Below the pieces are notes generated by a model. The model was not told the DNA's origin. It did not search any database and worked only from the letters and a program-made list of their open reading frames with translations. From positions 1 to 64,000 of the forward strand of contig CAJWHM010000008.1 in the NCBI GenBank assembly GCA_913041125.1: a DNA stretch of 64,000 nucleotides, given 5' to 3'. The stretch's first letter is position 1. Every line of letters starts with the position of its first letter. The stretch comes from an uncultured Bacteroidota bacterium (lineage in GTDB: Bacteria > Bacteroidota > Bacteroidia > Flavobacteriales > Flavobacteriaceae). Positions 19,626 through 29,622 of this stretch are shown piece by piece. The position numbers and the translations under genes were made by a program.

Positions 19626-20936
19626 TTGAAAAATACTTTTGTTAAAAAAGCTCAAGATATACTGAATGAAAATTTTCAGGAAGGAGGCTACACAATACCC
19701 AGTAAAAAATTGTATCCTTTCCAATGGAAATGGGATTCAGGTTTTATTGCTTTAGGTTATGCACATTTCGATATGTCAAAAGCAAAAAAAGAAATTGAAA
19801 CTTTATTAGACGCACAATGGTCTAATGGCTTTATTCCGCATATAGTTTTTCATATTACTAGTAACACTTATTTTCCAGGTCCAAAATTTCATTTATCTAG
19901 CCTTCACCCTGATGCTCCTAAAAAACTAAGCTCTACAGGTATGACCCAGCCTCCTGTTCTTGGTTTCGTTTTGGAGAGACTTTATGATATTTCAAAAGAC
20001 AAGGAAAATATCCTACAATTTATTAAACTACAGATTGATAAAATTTACGCCAATCATATATACTTCTATTCACAAAGAGATATTAATGATGAAGGTCTTG
20101 TTTATATATATCATAATTGGGAATCTGGAACAGATAATTCTCCTCTTTGGGATGATATTTGGAAGACCATGAATCCTCCAAAATATAAATTTGAAAGAAA
20201 AGACACAACCCATGTTGATCCATCACAACGTCCAACTAATAGAGAATATGATCATTATCTGAACATAATAGAAATAGCAAAAACACATAATTATAATGAT
20301 GAAAAAATTGCTTTACATTCACCTTTTCTAGTTATTGATCCACTATTTAATTCTATTTTAATTAGATCAAATGAAGCATTAATACGTTTATATAAAATTT
20401 TAGGTGGTAATAAAGAAAAAATAAATTACTTGAAAAAACAGAATTTCAAAAGTATTGATGCCTTAAATAAAAAATTATTTAGAAACGATTTAGGTGCTTA
20501 TGTTCATTACGACTTAAGAAATGAAAAACATATTCTTTCTCTATCTTCATCATCTTTTAGTCCATTATTTTGTGGTGCTCCTAACAAAAAAAGAGGTATA
20601 AAGCTCTTAAATACTTTTATGAATAAGTTTGGAGATCCTAAATATTATCTTTGTGCTTCTTTTAACCCCAAGGATAAAAAATTCAATCCGAAAAAGTATT
20701 GGCGTGGCCCCGTTTGGATTAATTTAAACTGGATATTATATAATGGCCTAAAAAGATATGGCTTTAATGAAATAGCTCAAAGAATTAAAGATGATTCAAT
20801 TTTTCTAATTGAAAAAAATGGATTTTATGAATATTTTGATCCTAGAAAAAAAATTTCAAATATTGAAAATATCGGTTATGGAGGGTCAAATTTTTCATGG
20901 AGTGCAGCTTTATATTTAGATTTTTTAAATGATTGA
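19626..20936 (+). CDS. GH63/MGH1-like glycoside hydrolase (candidate glucosylglycerate/mannosylglycerate hydrolase)
   Basis: (alpha/alpha)6 family motifs: QWKWDSGFIALG, HNWESGTDNSPLWDD, YWRGPVWINLNWILYNGL, GFYEYFDP..GGSNFSWSAAL. TTG start as in the supplied ORF. Confidence 0.8.
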   Translation: MKNTFVKKAQDILNENFQEGGYTIPSKKLYPFQWKWDSGFIALGYAHFDMSKAKKEIETLLDAQWSNGFIPHIVFHITSNTYFPGPKFHLSSLHPDAPKKLSSTGMTQPPVLGFVLERLYDISKDKENILQFIKLQIDKIYANHIYFYSQRDINDEGLVYIYHNWESGTDNSPLWDDIWKTMNPPKYKFERKDTTHVDPSQRPTNREYDHYLNIIEIAKTHNYNDEKIALHSPFLVIDPLFNSILIRSNEALIRLYKILGGNKEKINYLKKQNFKSIDALNKKLFRNDLGAYVHYDLRNEKHILSLSSSSFSPLFCGAPNKKRGIKLLNTFMNKFGDPKYYLCASFNPKDKKFNPKKYWRGPVWINLNWILYNGLKRYGFNEIAQRIKDDSIFLIEKNGFYEYFDPRKKISNIENIGYGGSNFSWSAALYLDFLND

Positions 20937-20979
20937 TATAATATAACTTATATATGAATGTGTCTAAATTTATCTTGGA

Positions 20980-22581
20980 ATGAATTGGATTGATTACACT
21001 ATTATTTTAATCTATCTCTTGGGGTTTTTAGCAGTTGGGTACTTCTTTAAAAACAATAAAACTCCTAGAGATTATTTTCTTGGTGGAAGAAATATAGGTT
21101 GGTTGCCTTTAAGCCTATCAACTATGGCTACACAGTTATCTGCAATTAGCTTTATATCTGCTCCAGCATTTGTTGGCTTAAAAAATGGAGGAGGAATGCA
21201 GTGGTTAACTTATGAATTTGGTGTCCCTTTAGCTATGGCATTTTTAATGATTGCGCTAATACCAAGTTTATATAAATCAGGTGTTGTTAGCGTATATGAA
21301 TTTCTTGAAAATAGATTTGATTCTTCTTCTCGATTATTAATCAGTATTGTTTTTCAGATAAGCCGTTCAGTTGCTACAGGTGTTATGGTTTATACAATGG
21401 CCCTAATCCTTCAGGCTACTTTAAATATTGCTTTTTGGATTTCAATTTTAATTATAGGTGTTATTACCCTTATATATTCTTTTCAAGGAGGCATGAAAGC
21501 TGTAATTTGGGGTGATGTAATTCAAATGATAATTCTTTTTTTAGGAATAGTTCTTTGTCTTATTTATGGTTTAAGTGAATTAGGAGGAGTGGAAACTTTT
21601 TTAACTAAAGTTGATAAAAATAGAATCACTGCTATAGATTTTAGTAAATGGGGAATTAACAATTCTAACGGAAAGGATGCTTTTGGCTTCTGGCCTATGG
21701 TCATAGGTGGCTTTTTTTTGTATGCTTCATATTATGGAACTGATCAAACTCAAACCCAGCGTTTGCTTTCTTCAAAAAATTTAGATACGATCAAAAAATT
21801 GATTTTTTCTAATGCTTTTTTTCGTTTCCCAGTTACTTTAACTTATTGCTTCATGGGTCTTGTTTTAGGTACTTTATTTATTAATGATATTTCATTTCAA
21901 GAAAATCTAAATTTAGTTTATCAAAATAATATCGATTCATTAGGGGGTAAAAAGGCTGATTTAATGGTTCCTGTTTTTATTATGAATTATTTACCTAATG
22001 GTATAATTGGGATTTTAATTGTAGCAATATTATCTGCAGCTATGTCAACTTTAAGTTCTACTGTTAATTCACTTTCTGCAGTAAGTATGGAAGATTTTGT
22101 GAAACGATTTAATCCTAAAATTTCTGATAGAAGCTATGTTATTACATCTCGATATCTTTCATTATTCTGGGGTTTGGTTTGTTTACTGTTAGCTTTTTTT
22201 ACTGGAAACATTGAAGGTACAGTAATAGAAGTAATTAATAAGGTTGGTTCGGTTTTTTATGGTCCTATCTTAGGTGCTTTTGTTTTAGCGATTCTTACCA
22301 AAAAAACCAATGCTCTTGGGGCTAACGCGGGTATTTTATTTGGTGTATTTTTCAACATTTATTTATGGTTATTTGTCCCCAATATTTTTTGGTTTTGGTG
22401 GAATGCAATTGGATGTATGATTACAATTATTTTTGGAATATTATTTAGCTTTTTATTTAAAAGTAAATTAAATATAAAATCAAATTTTACATATAATGCT
22501 GGATGGAAAGAAATAATGGTATTGATCACTTACTTTTTATTTATTGTCATAATAAGCATTCTGCTTCCAAAATTATTTTAA
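20980..22581 (+). CDS. Sodium:solute symporter family protein (SSS)
   Basis: Multi-TM; DYFLGGRNIGWLPLSLSTMATQLSAISFISAPA; AAMSTLSSTVNSLSAVSMEDF. Confidence 0.93.
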   Translation: MNWIDYTIILIYLLGFLAVGYFFKNNKTPRDYFLGGRNIGWLPLSLSTMATQLSAISFISAPAFVGLKNGGGMQWLTYEFGVPLAMAFLMIALIPSLYKSGVVSVYEFLENRFDSSSRLLISIVFQISRSVATGVMVYTMALILQATLNIAFWISILIIGVITLIYSFQGGMKAVIWGDVIQMIILFLGIVLCLIYGLSELGGVETFLTKVDKNRITAIDFSKWGINNSNGKDAFGFWPMVIGGFFLYASYYGTDQTQTQRLLSSKNLDTIKKLIFSNAFFRFPVTLTYCFMGLVLGTLFINDISFQENLNLVYQNNIDSLGGKKADLMVPVFIMNYLPNGIIGILIVAILSAAMSTLSSTVNSLSAVSMEDFVKRFNPKISDRSYVITSRYLSLFWGLVCLLLAFFTGNIEGTVIEVINKVGSVFYGPILGAFVLAILTKKTNALGANAGILFGVFFNIYLWLFVPNIFWFWWNAIGCMITIIFGILFSFLFKSKLNIKSNFTYNAGWKEIMVLITYFLFIVIISILLPKLF

Positions 22582-22586
22582 GTTAA

Positions 22587-23714
22587 ATGCGAATTCTAAT
22601 AATTCCAGACTCATTTAAAGAAAACTTAAGCTCTACTGAAGTAGCAAAAGCAATTAAAAAAGGAATTGTTAATGTTCTTCCTGAAGCTAATATTAAAGAA
22701 ATTCCTTTTTCAGATGGTGGTGAAGGAGCACTAACTGTTTTACAAAAATATTCAGCAGGAAGAATTGTCAAATGTAAAACAGTAAATGCACTTGGGGAGA
22801 GCATACAAGCAAATTATTTTTTATTCAAAGAGAAAAAAACTGCATGGATAGAACTCTCACAGGCATCTGGATTAGACCTAATCCCAAAAGAAAAACGCGA
22901 TCCCTTAATTGCATCTACTTATGGAACTGGTATATTAATTAAAAATGCTTTAGAAAGAGGGTGCAATGAAATAATTTTGGGTATTGGTGGTAGTGCTACA
23001 ACTGATGGAGGGGCTGGTATTTTTGAAGCTCTTGGTGGCTTATTAATTGATAAAAATGGAAATCATTTGGAAAAAGGAGGTGTTTCATTAAAAAAATTGT
23101 ACAAAATTATTCCTCCTAAAATTTCAAGAAAAATTACTTGGAAAGTAGCATGTGATGTTACAAATCCAATTTTAGGTAAAAATGGGGCAGTAAATGTATA
23201 TAGCCCACAAAAAGGAGCCTCAGAAAAAGATATTGTTATACTAAATGAAAGCCTTACTAATTTTGTCAAAATCATTGAAAAGAACTTTAAAAGAAAAATC
23301 TCAAATCTAGTTGGAGGTGGAGCTGCAGGTGGAACTGCGGCTGGTCTAAATGGTTTTTTTGGAGCTACTTTAGACTCAGGTTTCTTTATACTGAGCGATT
23401 TAATCGGTTTAGAAAAAGAGATAAAAGATTTTGACTTAATTTTTACAGCTGAGGGAAAAATTGATCATCAATCCATAGAGGGTAAACTTACAGGTAACAT
23501 AGCAAAAATTGGAAAAAAATATTCTATCCCTGTTATTGGACTAACTGGAAGATTAGTTGGTGATTACGATGAATTGTATAAAAGTGGATTTTCTGGTGTT
23601 TTTTCAATACAAAAAGGTCCAATGGATCTTTCTGAATCTCTATCATACAGTTCTGAACTTTTAACAGATATTACAAGTAGGGTTCTTACTTTTTATAAAG
23701 GTTTCGCGAATTAA
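22587..23714 (+). CDS. Glycerate kinase (GlxK/GarK family)
   Basis: IIPDSFKENLSSTEVAKAIKKGI, PFSDGGEGALTVL, GIGGSATTDGGAGIFEALG signatures. Confidence 0.95.
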   Translation: MRILIIPDSFKENLSSTEVAKAIKKGIVNVLPEANIKEIPFSDGGEGALTVLQKYSAGRIVKCKTVNALGESIQANYFLFKEKKTAWIELSQASGLDLIPKEKRDPLIASTYGTGILIKNALERGCNEIILGIGGSATTDGGAGIFEALGGLLIDKNGNHLEKGGVSLKKLYKIIPPKISRKITWKVACDVTNPILGKNGAVNVYSPQKGASEKDIVILNESLTNFVKIIEKNFKRKISNLVGGGAAGGTAAGLNGFFGATLDSGFFILSDLIGLEKEIKDFDLIFTAEGKIDHQSIEGKLTGNIAKIGKKYSIPVIGLTGRLVGDYDELYKSGFSGVFSIQKGPMDLSESLSYSSELLTDITSRVLTFYKGFAN

Positions 23715-24574
23715 GTATTTAATGCTTCTGCTCCTCCAACAATTTCAAGTATTTCGTTTGTAATTGCTGCTTGGCGTGCTTTATTGTATGTTAATTTTAA
23801 TTGGTCTCTTAATTCGGTGGCATTATCCGTGGCTTTGTGCATAGCTGTCATACGCGCTCCGTGTTCACTGGCAAAAGAATCTCGTAATGCTTTAAAAAGT
23901 TGCATTTTCAATGACTTTGGTAAAAGTTCGTTAATAATCTCACTTTTATTTGGTTCGAATATATAATCGGTATTTGTTTTCGTTTCTTCTTTACCTTTTG
24001 AAACGATTGGAAGATAAGATTCTACTTCAACTATTTGAGTTGCTGCATTTTTAAAACGATTGTAAACTAATATTACCTTATCATACTCCTTCTCTTCATA
24101 TTTATTCATTAATTCTTGAGCTATTGAACCAACATTATTGTATGTTAGTTCATCAAAAATGGAATCGTAAGATGATTTAACTTTTCCTGTTTTTGAAAGA
24201 ATTTCTGAACCCTTTTTACCAATAGTAACTAAAGAAACCTTTTGACTTGAATATGTTTCTTTTATTAAGTGGCTGGTCTTTTTAATGATATTAGAATTAA
24301 AAGCACCACATAAACCTCGATTAGATGATATAGAGACAATTAATATGTTATTCTCTTTACGAATCATTGTGTATGGGTTTGATAGGTCACCATCAAGAGA
24401 ACCACTTAAATTCTGAATAAGTTTAGTTAAAGTTGAAGAATATGGTCGCATTGCTGTTATTGCATCCTGAGCTTTTTTTAGTTTAGCTGCAGAAACCATT
24501 TTCATCGCACTTGTGATTTGCATTGTTGATGAAACAGATGCAATTCTATTTCTTATTTCTTTAAGGTTAGCCAT
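23711..24574 (-). CDS. atpG: ATP synthase F1 subunit gamma
   Basis: MANLKEIRNRIASVSSTMQITSAMKMVSAAKLKKAQ; SNRGLCGAFN. Confidence 0.98.
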   Translation of the reverse strand: MANLKEIRNRIASVSSTMQITSAMKMVSAAKLKKAQDAITAMRPYSSTLTKLIQNLSGSLDGDLSNPYTMIRKENNILIVSISSNRGLCGAFNSNIIKKTSHLIKETYSSQKVSLVTIGKKGSEILSKTGKVKSSYDSIFDELTYNNVGSIAQELMNKYEEKEYDKVILVYNRFKNAATQIVEVESYLPIVSKGKEETKTNTDYIFEPNKSEIINELLPKSLKMQLFKALRDSFASEHGARMTAMHKATDNATELRDQLKLTYNKARQAAITNEILEIVGGAEALNT

Positions 24575-24577
24575 ATT

Positions 24578-26161
24578 TTATTCAAATTGAGACGATGTTT
24601 CTTTTGCAACTGAATTTAAAGTGTCCAAAACCTCGTCCGTAAGTTTTCCTGCTTTTAAATCCTTTAAAATTTTATTATGATTTTTTCGTAGTGTGTCTAA
24701 ATAATTTTTTTCAAACTCTTTAACACTTTCTACAGGAACTGATTTTAATAAGTTTTTTGAACCTGCATAAATAATTGCAACTTGCTCTTCTACTGTAAAA
24801 GGGTCGTTTTGTGCCTGTTTCAAAATTTCGACATTTCTTTTTCCTTTTTCGATAACATTCAATGTTGCTGCATCAAGATCTGAGCCAAATTTTGCAAAAG
24901 CTTCTAATTCACGAAACTGAGCTTGATCTAGTTTTAATGTTCCAGAAACTTTTTTCATTGATTTTATTTGAGCAGATCCTCCAACACGAGATACAGAAAT
25001 TCCAACGTTAATAGCTGGACGAACCCCTGAATTAAATAAATCTGATTCCAAAAATATTTGCCCATCAGTAATTGAGATTACATTTGTAGGAATATATGCT
25101 GATACATCACCCGCTTGAGTCTCAATTATTGGAAGGGCTGTTAATGAACCTCCTCCTTTTACTTTACTTTTTAGAGGCTCAGGAAGATCATTCATCTCTT
25201 TGGCTATATTATCATCAGAAATTACTTTTGCAGCTCGCTCTAATAATCGAGAATGAAGATAAAAAACATCTCCAGGATATGCCTCTCGACCTGGTGGCCG
25301 TCTAAGCAATAGTGATACCTCTCTGTATGCTACAGCTTGTTTAGATAAATCATCATAAATAATCAACGCTGGTCTCCCAGTGTCTCTAAAGTACTCTCCA
25401 ATAGCTGCTCCAGCTAATGGAGCATATACTTGCATTGGAGCAGGATCAGAAGCATTTGCAGCAACAATAGTTGTATAAGCCATAGCACCTCTGTCCTCTA
25501 ATGTTTTTGTAATAGCAGCAACTGTGGAAGCTTTTTGACCAATAGCAACATAAACACAATAAACTGGTTCACCTGCATCATAAAATTCTTTTTGATTAAG
25601 TATTGTATCTATACATACAGTAGTTTTTCCAGTTTGTCGATCACCGATTACTAGTTCCCTTTGCCCACGTCCAACAGGGATCATTGCATCAATTGATTTA
25701 ATTCCTGTTTGAAGAGGTTCGTTTACCGGCTGACGAAATACAACACCAGGAGCTTTTCTTTCTAATGGCATTTCAAATAATTCTCCGCTTACAGGTCCTT
25801 TCCCGTCAATAGGTTGACCAAGGGTGTTGAGAACACGTCCTGATACTCCCTCTCCTACGTTTATAGAAGCAATTTTTTGTGTTCTTTTGACAGTGTCGCC
25901 TTCTTTAACTCCCTTTGAAGAGCCGAACAATACAACCCCAACATGATCCTCCTCTAGATTCAGTACCATTCCTTCTAGACCTTCATTAAAAGAAACTAAT
26001 TCACCATACTGAGCATTTGATAATCCATATACTCTCGCTATTCCATCTCCTACTTCTAAGACAGTTCCTACTTCATTCATTGAAGAAACATTAAGATGAC
26101 CTTCTAGTTGTTTTTTTAAAATTGCTGATACTTCAGCTGGGTTTATATCTGCCATGATCAA
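24578..26161 (-). CDS. atpA: ATP synthase F1 subunit alpha
   Basis: GDRQTGKTT Walker [18 protein letters not shown]. Confidence 0.99.
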   Translation of the reverse strand: MIMADINPAEVSAILKKQLEGHLNVSSMNEVGTVLEVGDGIARVYGLSNAQYGELVSFNEGLEGMVLNLEEDHVGVVLFGSSKGVKEGDTVKRTQKIASINVGEGVSGRVLNTLGQPIDGKGPVSGELFEMPLERKAPGVVFRQPVNEPLQTGIKSIDAMIPVGRGQRELVIGDRQTGKTTVCIDTILNQKEFYDAGEPVYCVYVAIGQKASTVAAITKTLEDRGAMAYTTIVAANASDPAPMQVYAPLAGAAIGEYFRDTGRPALIIYDDLSKQAVAYREVSLLLRRPPGREAYPGDVFYLHSRLLERAAKVISDDNIAKEMNDLPEPLKSKVKGGGSLTALPIIETQAGDVSAYIPTNVISITDGQIFLESDLFNSGVRPAINVGISVSRVGGSAQIKSMKKVSGTLKLDQAQFRELEAFAKFGSDLDAATLNVIEKGKRNVEILKQAQNDPFTVEEQVAIIYAGSKNLLKSVPVESVKEFEKNYLDTLRKNHNKILKDLKAGKLTDEVLDTLNSVAKETSSQFE

Positions 26162-26167
26162 TAATCT

Positions 26168-26713
26168 TTAAACCGTGTTTGTTTTTAGTAATTTTGTTTT
26201 TAAAACTCTTAATTTATTTAGTATGCTAGCATCATATTGAATGTCATTTATTTTCAAAATAAATCCCCCTATTATAGTAGGATCAATTTGATTTTCAATA
26301 AAAATATTTTTATTTGAAAATTTTTTCGATTTTTCAAGAATTAGATTTTCAATTTTAGAAGTTAAAGGTACAGCAGAAGTAACAAAGACTTTTACTTCCC
26401 CTTGGGATTCAGCAAAAAGCTTTAAATAATTTTTTGCAATTTCGAATAGTAATTGTAATCTATTATTTGTAGATAAAAGATTTAGCAATTTTTTACTTGT
26501 CTTTGATGCATTTGGTAATAGAGTATTTAGGATTTTTTGCTTTTTTTCAACAGCGCTAAGTGGGTTTTTTAAAACATCATTTAACATATTATTATCAGTA
26601 AAAATTTTTACCAAATTATTCATGTCTTTTGCTACATCCTTAACCGAACCATTTTTTTCAGCATATGATAATGTTGCCTTTGCATAACGCAATGATGCTC
26701 TTGAACCCTTCAT
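26168..26713 (-). CDS. atpH: ATP synthase F1 subunit delta
   Basis: OSCP-like sequence, position between atpF and atpA. Confidence 0.95.
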   Translation of the reverse strand: MKGSRASLRYAKATLSYAEKNGSVKDVAKDMNNLVKIFTDNNMLNDVLKNPLSAVEKKQKILNTLLPNASKTSKKLLNLLSTNNRLQLLFEIAKNYLKLFAESQGEVKVFVTSAVPLTSKIENLILEKSKKFSNKNIFIENQIDPTIIGGFILKINDIQYDASILNKLRVLKTKLLKTNTV

Positions 26714-27214
26714 CTATTTTAAATCTGTATCCTTCAACAATTGATCTACTAACTGAATTTGTTTTTCTTTACTTTCTAACTCTTTTTGGATAACTTTTTC
26801 AGCAATATTAATAGCTATACTTCCTACTTGTCGCTTTAATTCTATAACTGCTGTACGTTTTTCATTTTCAATTTCTTCTTGAGCTTGTGATAGAATTTTT
26901 TGCGCTTCCTTCTGAGCTTCTTCCTTTGCGCTACTTATTAATTCTGATTTTGTTTTTCGCGCTTCTTTAAGCAATGCTTCTTTTTCAGCTTTAGCTTCTT
27001 TTATAATTTGCTGATTACTTGATTGCAGTTTTTCCATTTCTGCTCTAGCTTCCTCAGCAGAGGATAAGGCATCTTTAATTGAAGTTTCACGCTCATTTAC
27101 CGCGTCTAGGATTGGTTTCCACGCAAACTTTTTTAGTAGAAATAATAAGCCTATAAAAATAGCAGATTGCCAAAAGAATAGCCCTAATGAAAATTCACTA
27201 ATTAATTTCTCCAT
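26714..27214 (-). CDS. atpF: ATP synthase F0 subunit b
   Basis: N-terminal TM plus long charged helix; operon position. Confidence 0.96.
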   Translation of the reverse strand: MEKLISEFSLGLFFWQSAIFIGLLFLLKKFAWKPILDAVNERETSIKDALSSAEEARAEMEKLQSSNQQIIKEAKAEKEALLKEARKTKSELISSAKEEAQKEAQKILSQAQEEIENEKRTAVIELKRQVGSIAINIAEKVIQKELESKEKQIQLVDQLLKDTDLK

Positions 27215-27239
27215 TATTGAGTGTTTTTATCTCCTTGTT

Positions 27240-27431
27240 TTATACAGCAAATATAGCAGCAAAACCAAAGCCTTCAACTAAAGCAGCTGCAATAAGCATA
27301 GCAGTTTGTATCTTTCCATATGCGTCTGGTTGACGACCTATGGCTTCCATTGCAGAACCTCCGATTCTACCAATTCCAATTCCAACTCCTATTACTGCTA
27401 ATCCAGCTCCAACTATTACAGGTATTTCCAT
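27240..27431 (-). CDS. atpE: ATP synthase F0 subunit c
   Basis: 63 aa, two TM helices, GRQPDAYGKIQTAMLIAAALVEGFGFAAIF. Confidence 0.97.
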   Translation of the reverse strand: MEIPVIVGAGLAVIGVGIGIGRIGGSAMEAIGRQPDAYGKIQTAMLIAAALVEGFGFAAIFAV

Positions 27432-27480
27432 TTTTCAAAATTTAAATTAAACATTCTATTTATTACTTATTTATATTATT

Positions 27481-28581
27481 TTAATGACTCTCATGTTCTT
27501 CAGATGCAAACCCAAAATAAAGGGCAGACAACATTGTAAAGATATATGCTTGAAGAAAAGCTACTAACAATTCAATTATTGCTATTGCAAAGGCCAAACC
27601 AAACGATAATGGGCTTCCAATCCAACTTTTAAAAACAAACATTAAACCAATTATACTCATAATTACGATATGCCCTGCTTGCATATTAGCATAGAGGCGG
27701 ATCAAAAGTGAAAAGGGTTTTATTATTAGACCCAATAACTCAATTGGGATTAAAACAATATATAACAATATTTTTGATGACCACTTCATTGAAGATCCTA
27801 ATGGATCAAAAATATGGAGCCAGTAATCTCTAGTCCCAGTAAAATTTGTAATTAAGAAGGTAAGTAATGCCAAACCAAAAGTTACTGCTATATTCCCTGT
27901 TACATTCACGCCTAAAGGTGTTAATCCAAGAAGATTTAAAAACCAAATAAAGAAAAATACTGTTAGTAAAAAGCTCATATATGAGGAGTATTTTTTTTCA
28001 CCAATGTTTGGTTTAGCAATATCGTCTCTCAGATAGATAATTATTGGCTCGAAGAATCTTCCTATTCCAATGGGTAGTCCTCCTGTTTTTCTATATGATT
28101 CTGCAAGATTCTTAAAAATGTAAAACATTAGAAATGAAATTAAAAGCATACTTACTACTCCTTTTGTAACAGATAAATCAAGTGGCGCATAATTTGTTAT
28201 GTGGTTCTCTTTATCATAAGAAATGGTGCCTACAGAATCTGTTTTATATATTTTCCCATGTTCTAGTTTGTAATAATCAGATCCCAATTTTGTAACTGCT
28301 TCTCCGTGTTTTAATCTAGATGACGAAAAGACTTTAATTCCATTGTCCCAAATAATTACTGGTAGAGGTATTCCAATATAAACATGCTCACCAGAATTAT
28401 TAGTGTACGAAAAAAGGCTGAAGTCATAAGAATCCTTCAGGTGATGGTTTATGTATTCTTTAATTTCAACTTTAATATCTTTTGATACTTCTTTGTCTTT
28501 TGCTTGAGTAGATAATGAACAAAAAAGCGCAATCACAACTAAGGAAAAAAGGTAATTAGTTTTAGATAAAATTTTACGCAT
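27481..28581 (-). CDS. atpB: ATP synthase F0 subunit a with N-terminal periplasmic extension
   Basis: C-terminal a-subunit motifs (IKPFSLLIRLYANMQAGHIV, VAFLQAYIFTML); preceded by a signal peptide and about 110-aa soluble domain. Preferred start is the internal ATG (MRKILSKTNYLF); the supplied ORF begins at 28617. Confidence 0.95.
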   Translation of the reverse strand: MRKILSKTNYLFSLVVIALFCSLSTQAKDKEVSKDIKVEIKEYINHHLKDSYDFSLFSYTNNSGEHVYIGIPLPVIIWDNGIKVFSSSRLKHGEAVTKLGSDYYKLEHGKIYKTDSVGTISYDKENHITNYAPLDLSVTKGVVSMLLISFLMFYIFKNLAESYRKTGGLPIGIGRFFEPIIIYLRDDIAKPNIGEKKYSSYMSFLLTVFFFIWFLNLLGLTPLGVNVTGNIAVTFGLALLTFLITNFTGTRDYWLHIFDPLGSSMKWSSKILLYIVLIPIELLGLIIKPFSLLIRLYANMQAGHIVIMSIIGLMFVFKSWIGSPLSFGLAFAIAIIELLVAFLQAYIFTMLSALYFGFASEEHESH

Positions 28582-28677
28582 AAAGCGGCTTTTTCGTGTT
28601 GTGATTTTTCGTTGCAAATGTAAAGCTTAAAAGAAAATAATAAAACATTTAATTACATTTTTTGAATTTATTAAGGC

Positions 28678-29037
28678 TTAAGAAAATCTCCTTGATAAGA
28701 GATATATTTCTGAACAAAGACACAACAGATAAGGAATAAAAAACATGAGAAATTCTTCCTTGGTAACTATTTTATCTGATCTGAATTTTGGATCAAAATA
28801 AAGGAAGTAAACAAAGAGTTTAATTACGACAGTAAGTAAATATATACTTGTTAAATTATATTTTTTTTTATGTATTCCAAGACCTAATAAAATAAGTGAA
28901 ACTATAGCAATTAAAATATTTGCTATATAGCTTTTTATTAAAAAATCTTTTTGACTAGAAATAAACTCTAAATGAACCATATATACAAAACACATTGACA
29001 CAAATAGAATAAATGCAACAAATAAATTTTTCTTCAT
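28678..29037 (-). CDS. Small membrane protein in the ATP synthase operon (DUF6168-like)
   Basis: Four hydrophobic segments; position between atpB and atpZ-like gene. Confidence 0.6.
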   Translation of the reverse strand: MKKNLFVAFILFVSMCFVYMVHLEFISSQKDFLIKSYIANILIAIVSLILLGLGIHKKKYNLTSIYLLTVVIKLFVYFLYFDPKFRSDKIVTKEEFLMFFIPYLLCLCSEIYLLSRRFS

Positions 29038-29042
29038 CTAAA

Positions 29043-29261
29043 CTACCAAAAGCGCTTACTTTGTTTGTATGTAGTCCATAGAATTACAACAATAGAAATG
29101 GCTGTTAAAATTAGTTTAAAATTAATTTTAAGATTTGAAAGTGATGCGTCAAGATATTCACCTAAACGCACACAAACGAATATGATTATACCAATTTGTA
29201 AAGCTAAACTAGAGAATATTAGCCACTGATTCGTCGGCCTGTTTCTCTTTTTCATCGACAT
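29043..29261 (-). CDS. AtpZ/AtpI-like protein
   Basis: 72 aa with two TM segments; ALQIGIIIFVCVRLGEYLD; operon position. Confidence 0.75.
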   Translation of the reverse strand: MSMKKRNRPTNQWLIFSSLALQIGIIIFVCVRLGEYLDASLSNLKINFKLILTAISIVVILWTTYKQSKRFW

Positions 29262-29622
29262 TTTTTAATTTTTTTACTCCATCTTCGGCAGAATGCATTG
29301 AACATGAAGCATTAAATATAGCTCCTGATTCAACTATTAGCTTTTGGATACGGACTTTTCCCTTTAAATTTGATCCCATTTTTAAACTTAAAGTTCCTGA
29401 TAATGTTAATTCTCCATCAAAAACTCCTTCAATATCAGCATTAGCACAGAGTATCTTGCCTTTTACTTGAGCATCCTTTCCTACAATTACTTTGCCTGTT
29501 GTAATAAGTTCTCCATCTACTTTACCATCAATACGGATGTCCGATTTTGCATTTATATTCCCTCTTAAAGTAGTGTTTTTGTCTATTTTACTGTACTGAC
29601 CGTTATTCTCTGATCCTTTCAT
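29209..29622 (-). CDS. Bactofilin family protein
   Basis: NTTLRGNINAKSDIRIDGKVDGELITTGKVIVGKDAQVKGKILCANADIEGVFDGELT, bactofilin beta-helix repeats. Confidence 0.92.
   Translation of the reverse strand: MKGSENNGQYSKIDKNTTLRGNINAKSDIRIDGKVDGELITTGKVIVGKDAQVKGKILCANADIEGVFDGELTLSGTLSLKMGSNLKGKVRIQKLIVESGAIFNASCSMHSAEDGVKKLKNVDEKEKQADESVANIL

Noticed and set aside
25096-25305. 69-aa + strand ORF
   Set aside because: Antisense to atpA, a strongly conserved gene.
23711-28581. ATP synthase operon without atpD/atpC as a loss event
   Set aside because: A split arrangement with atpDC elsewhere is usual in Bacteroidota; not evidence of a defective enzyme.
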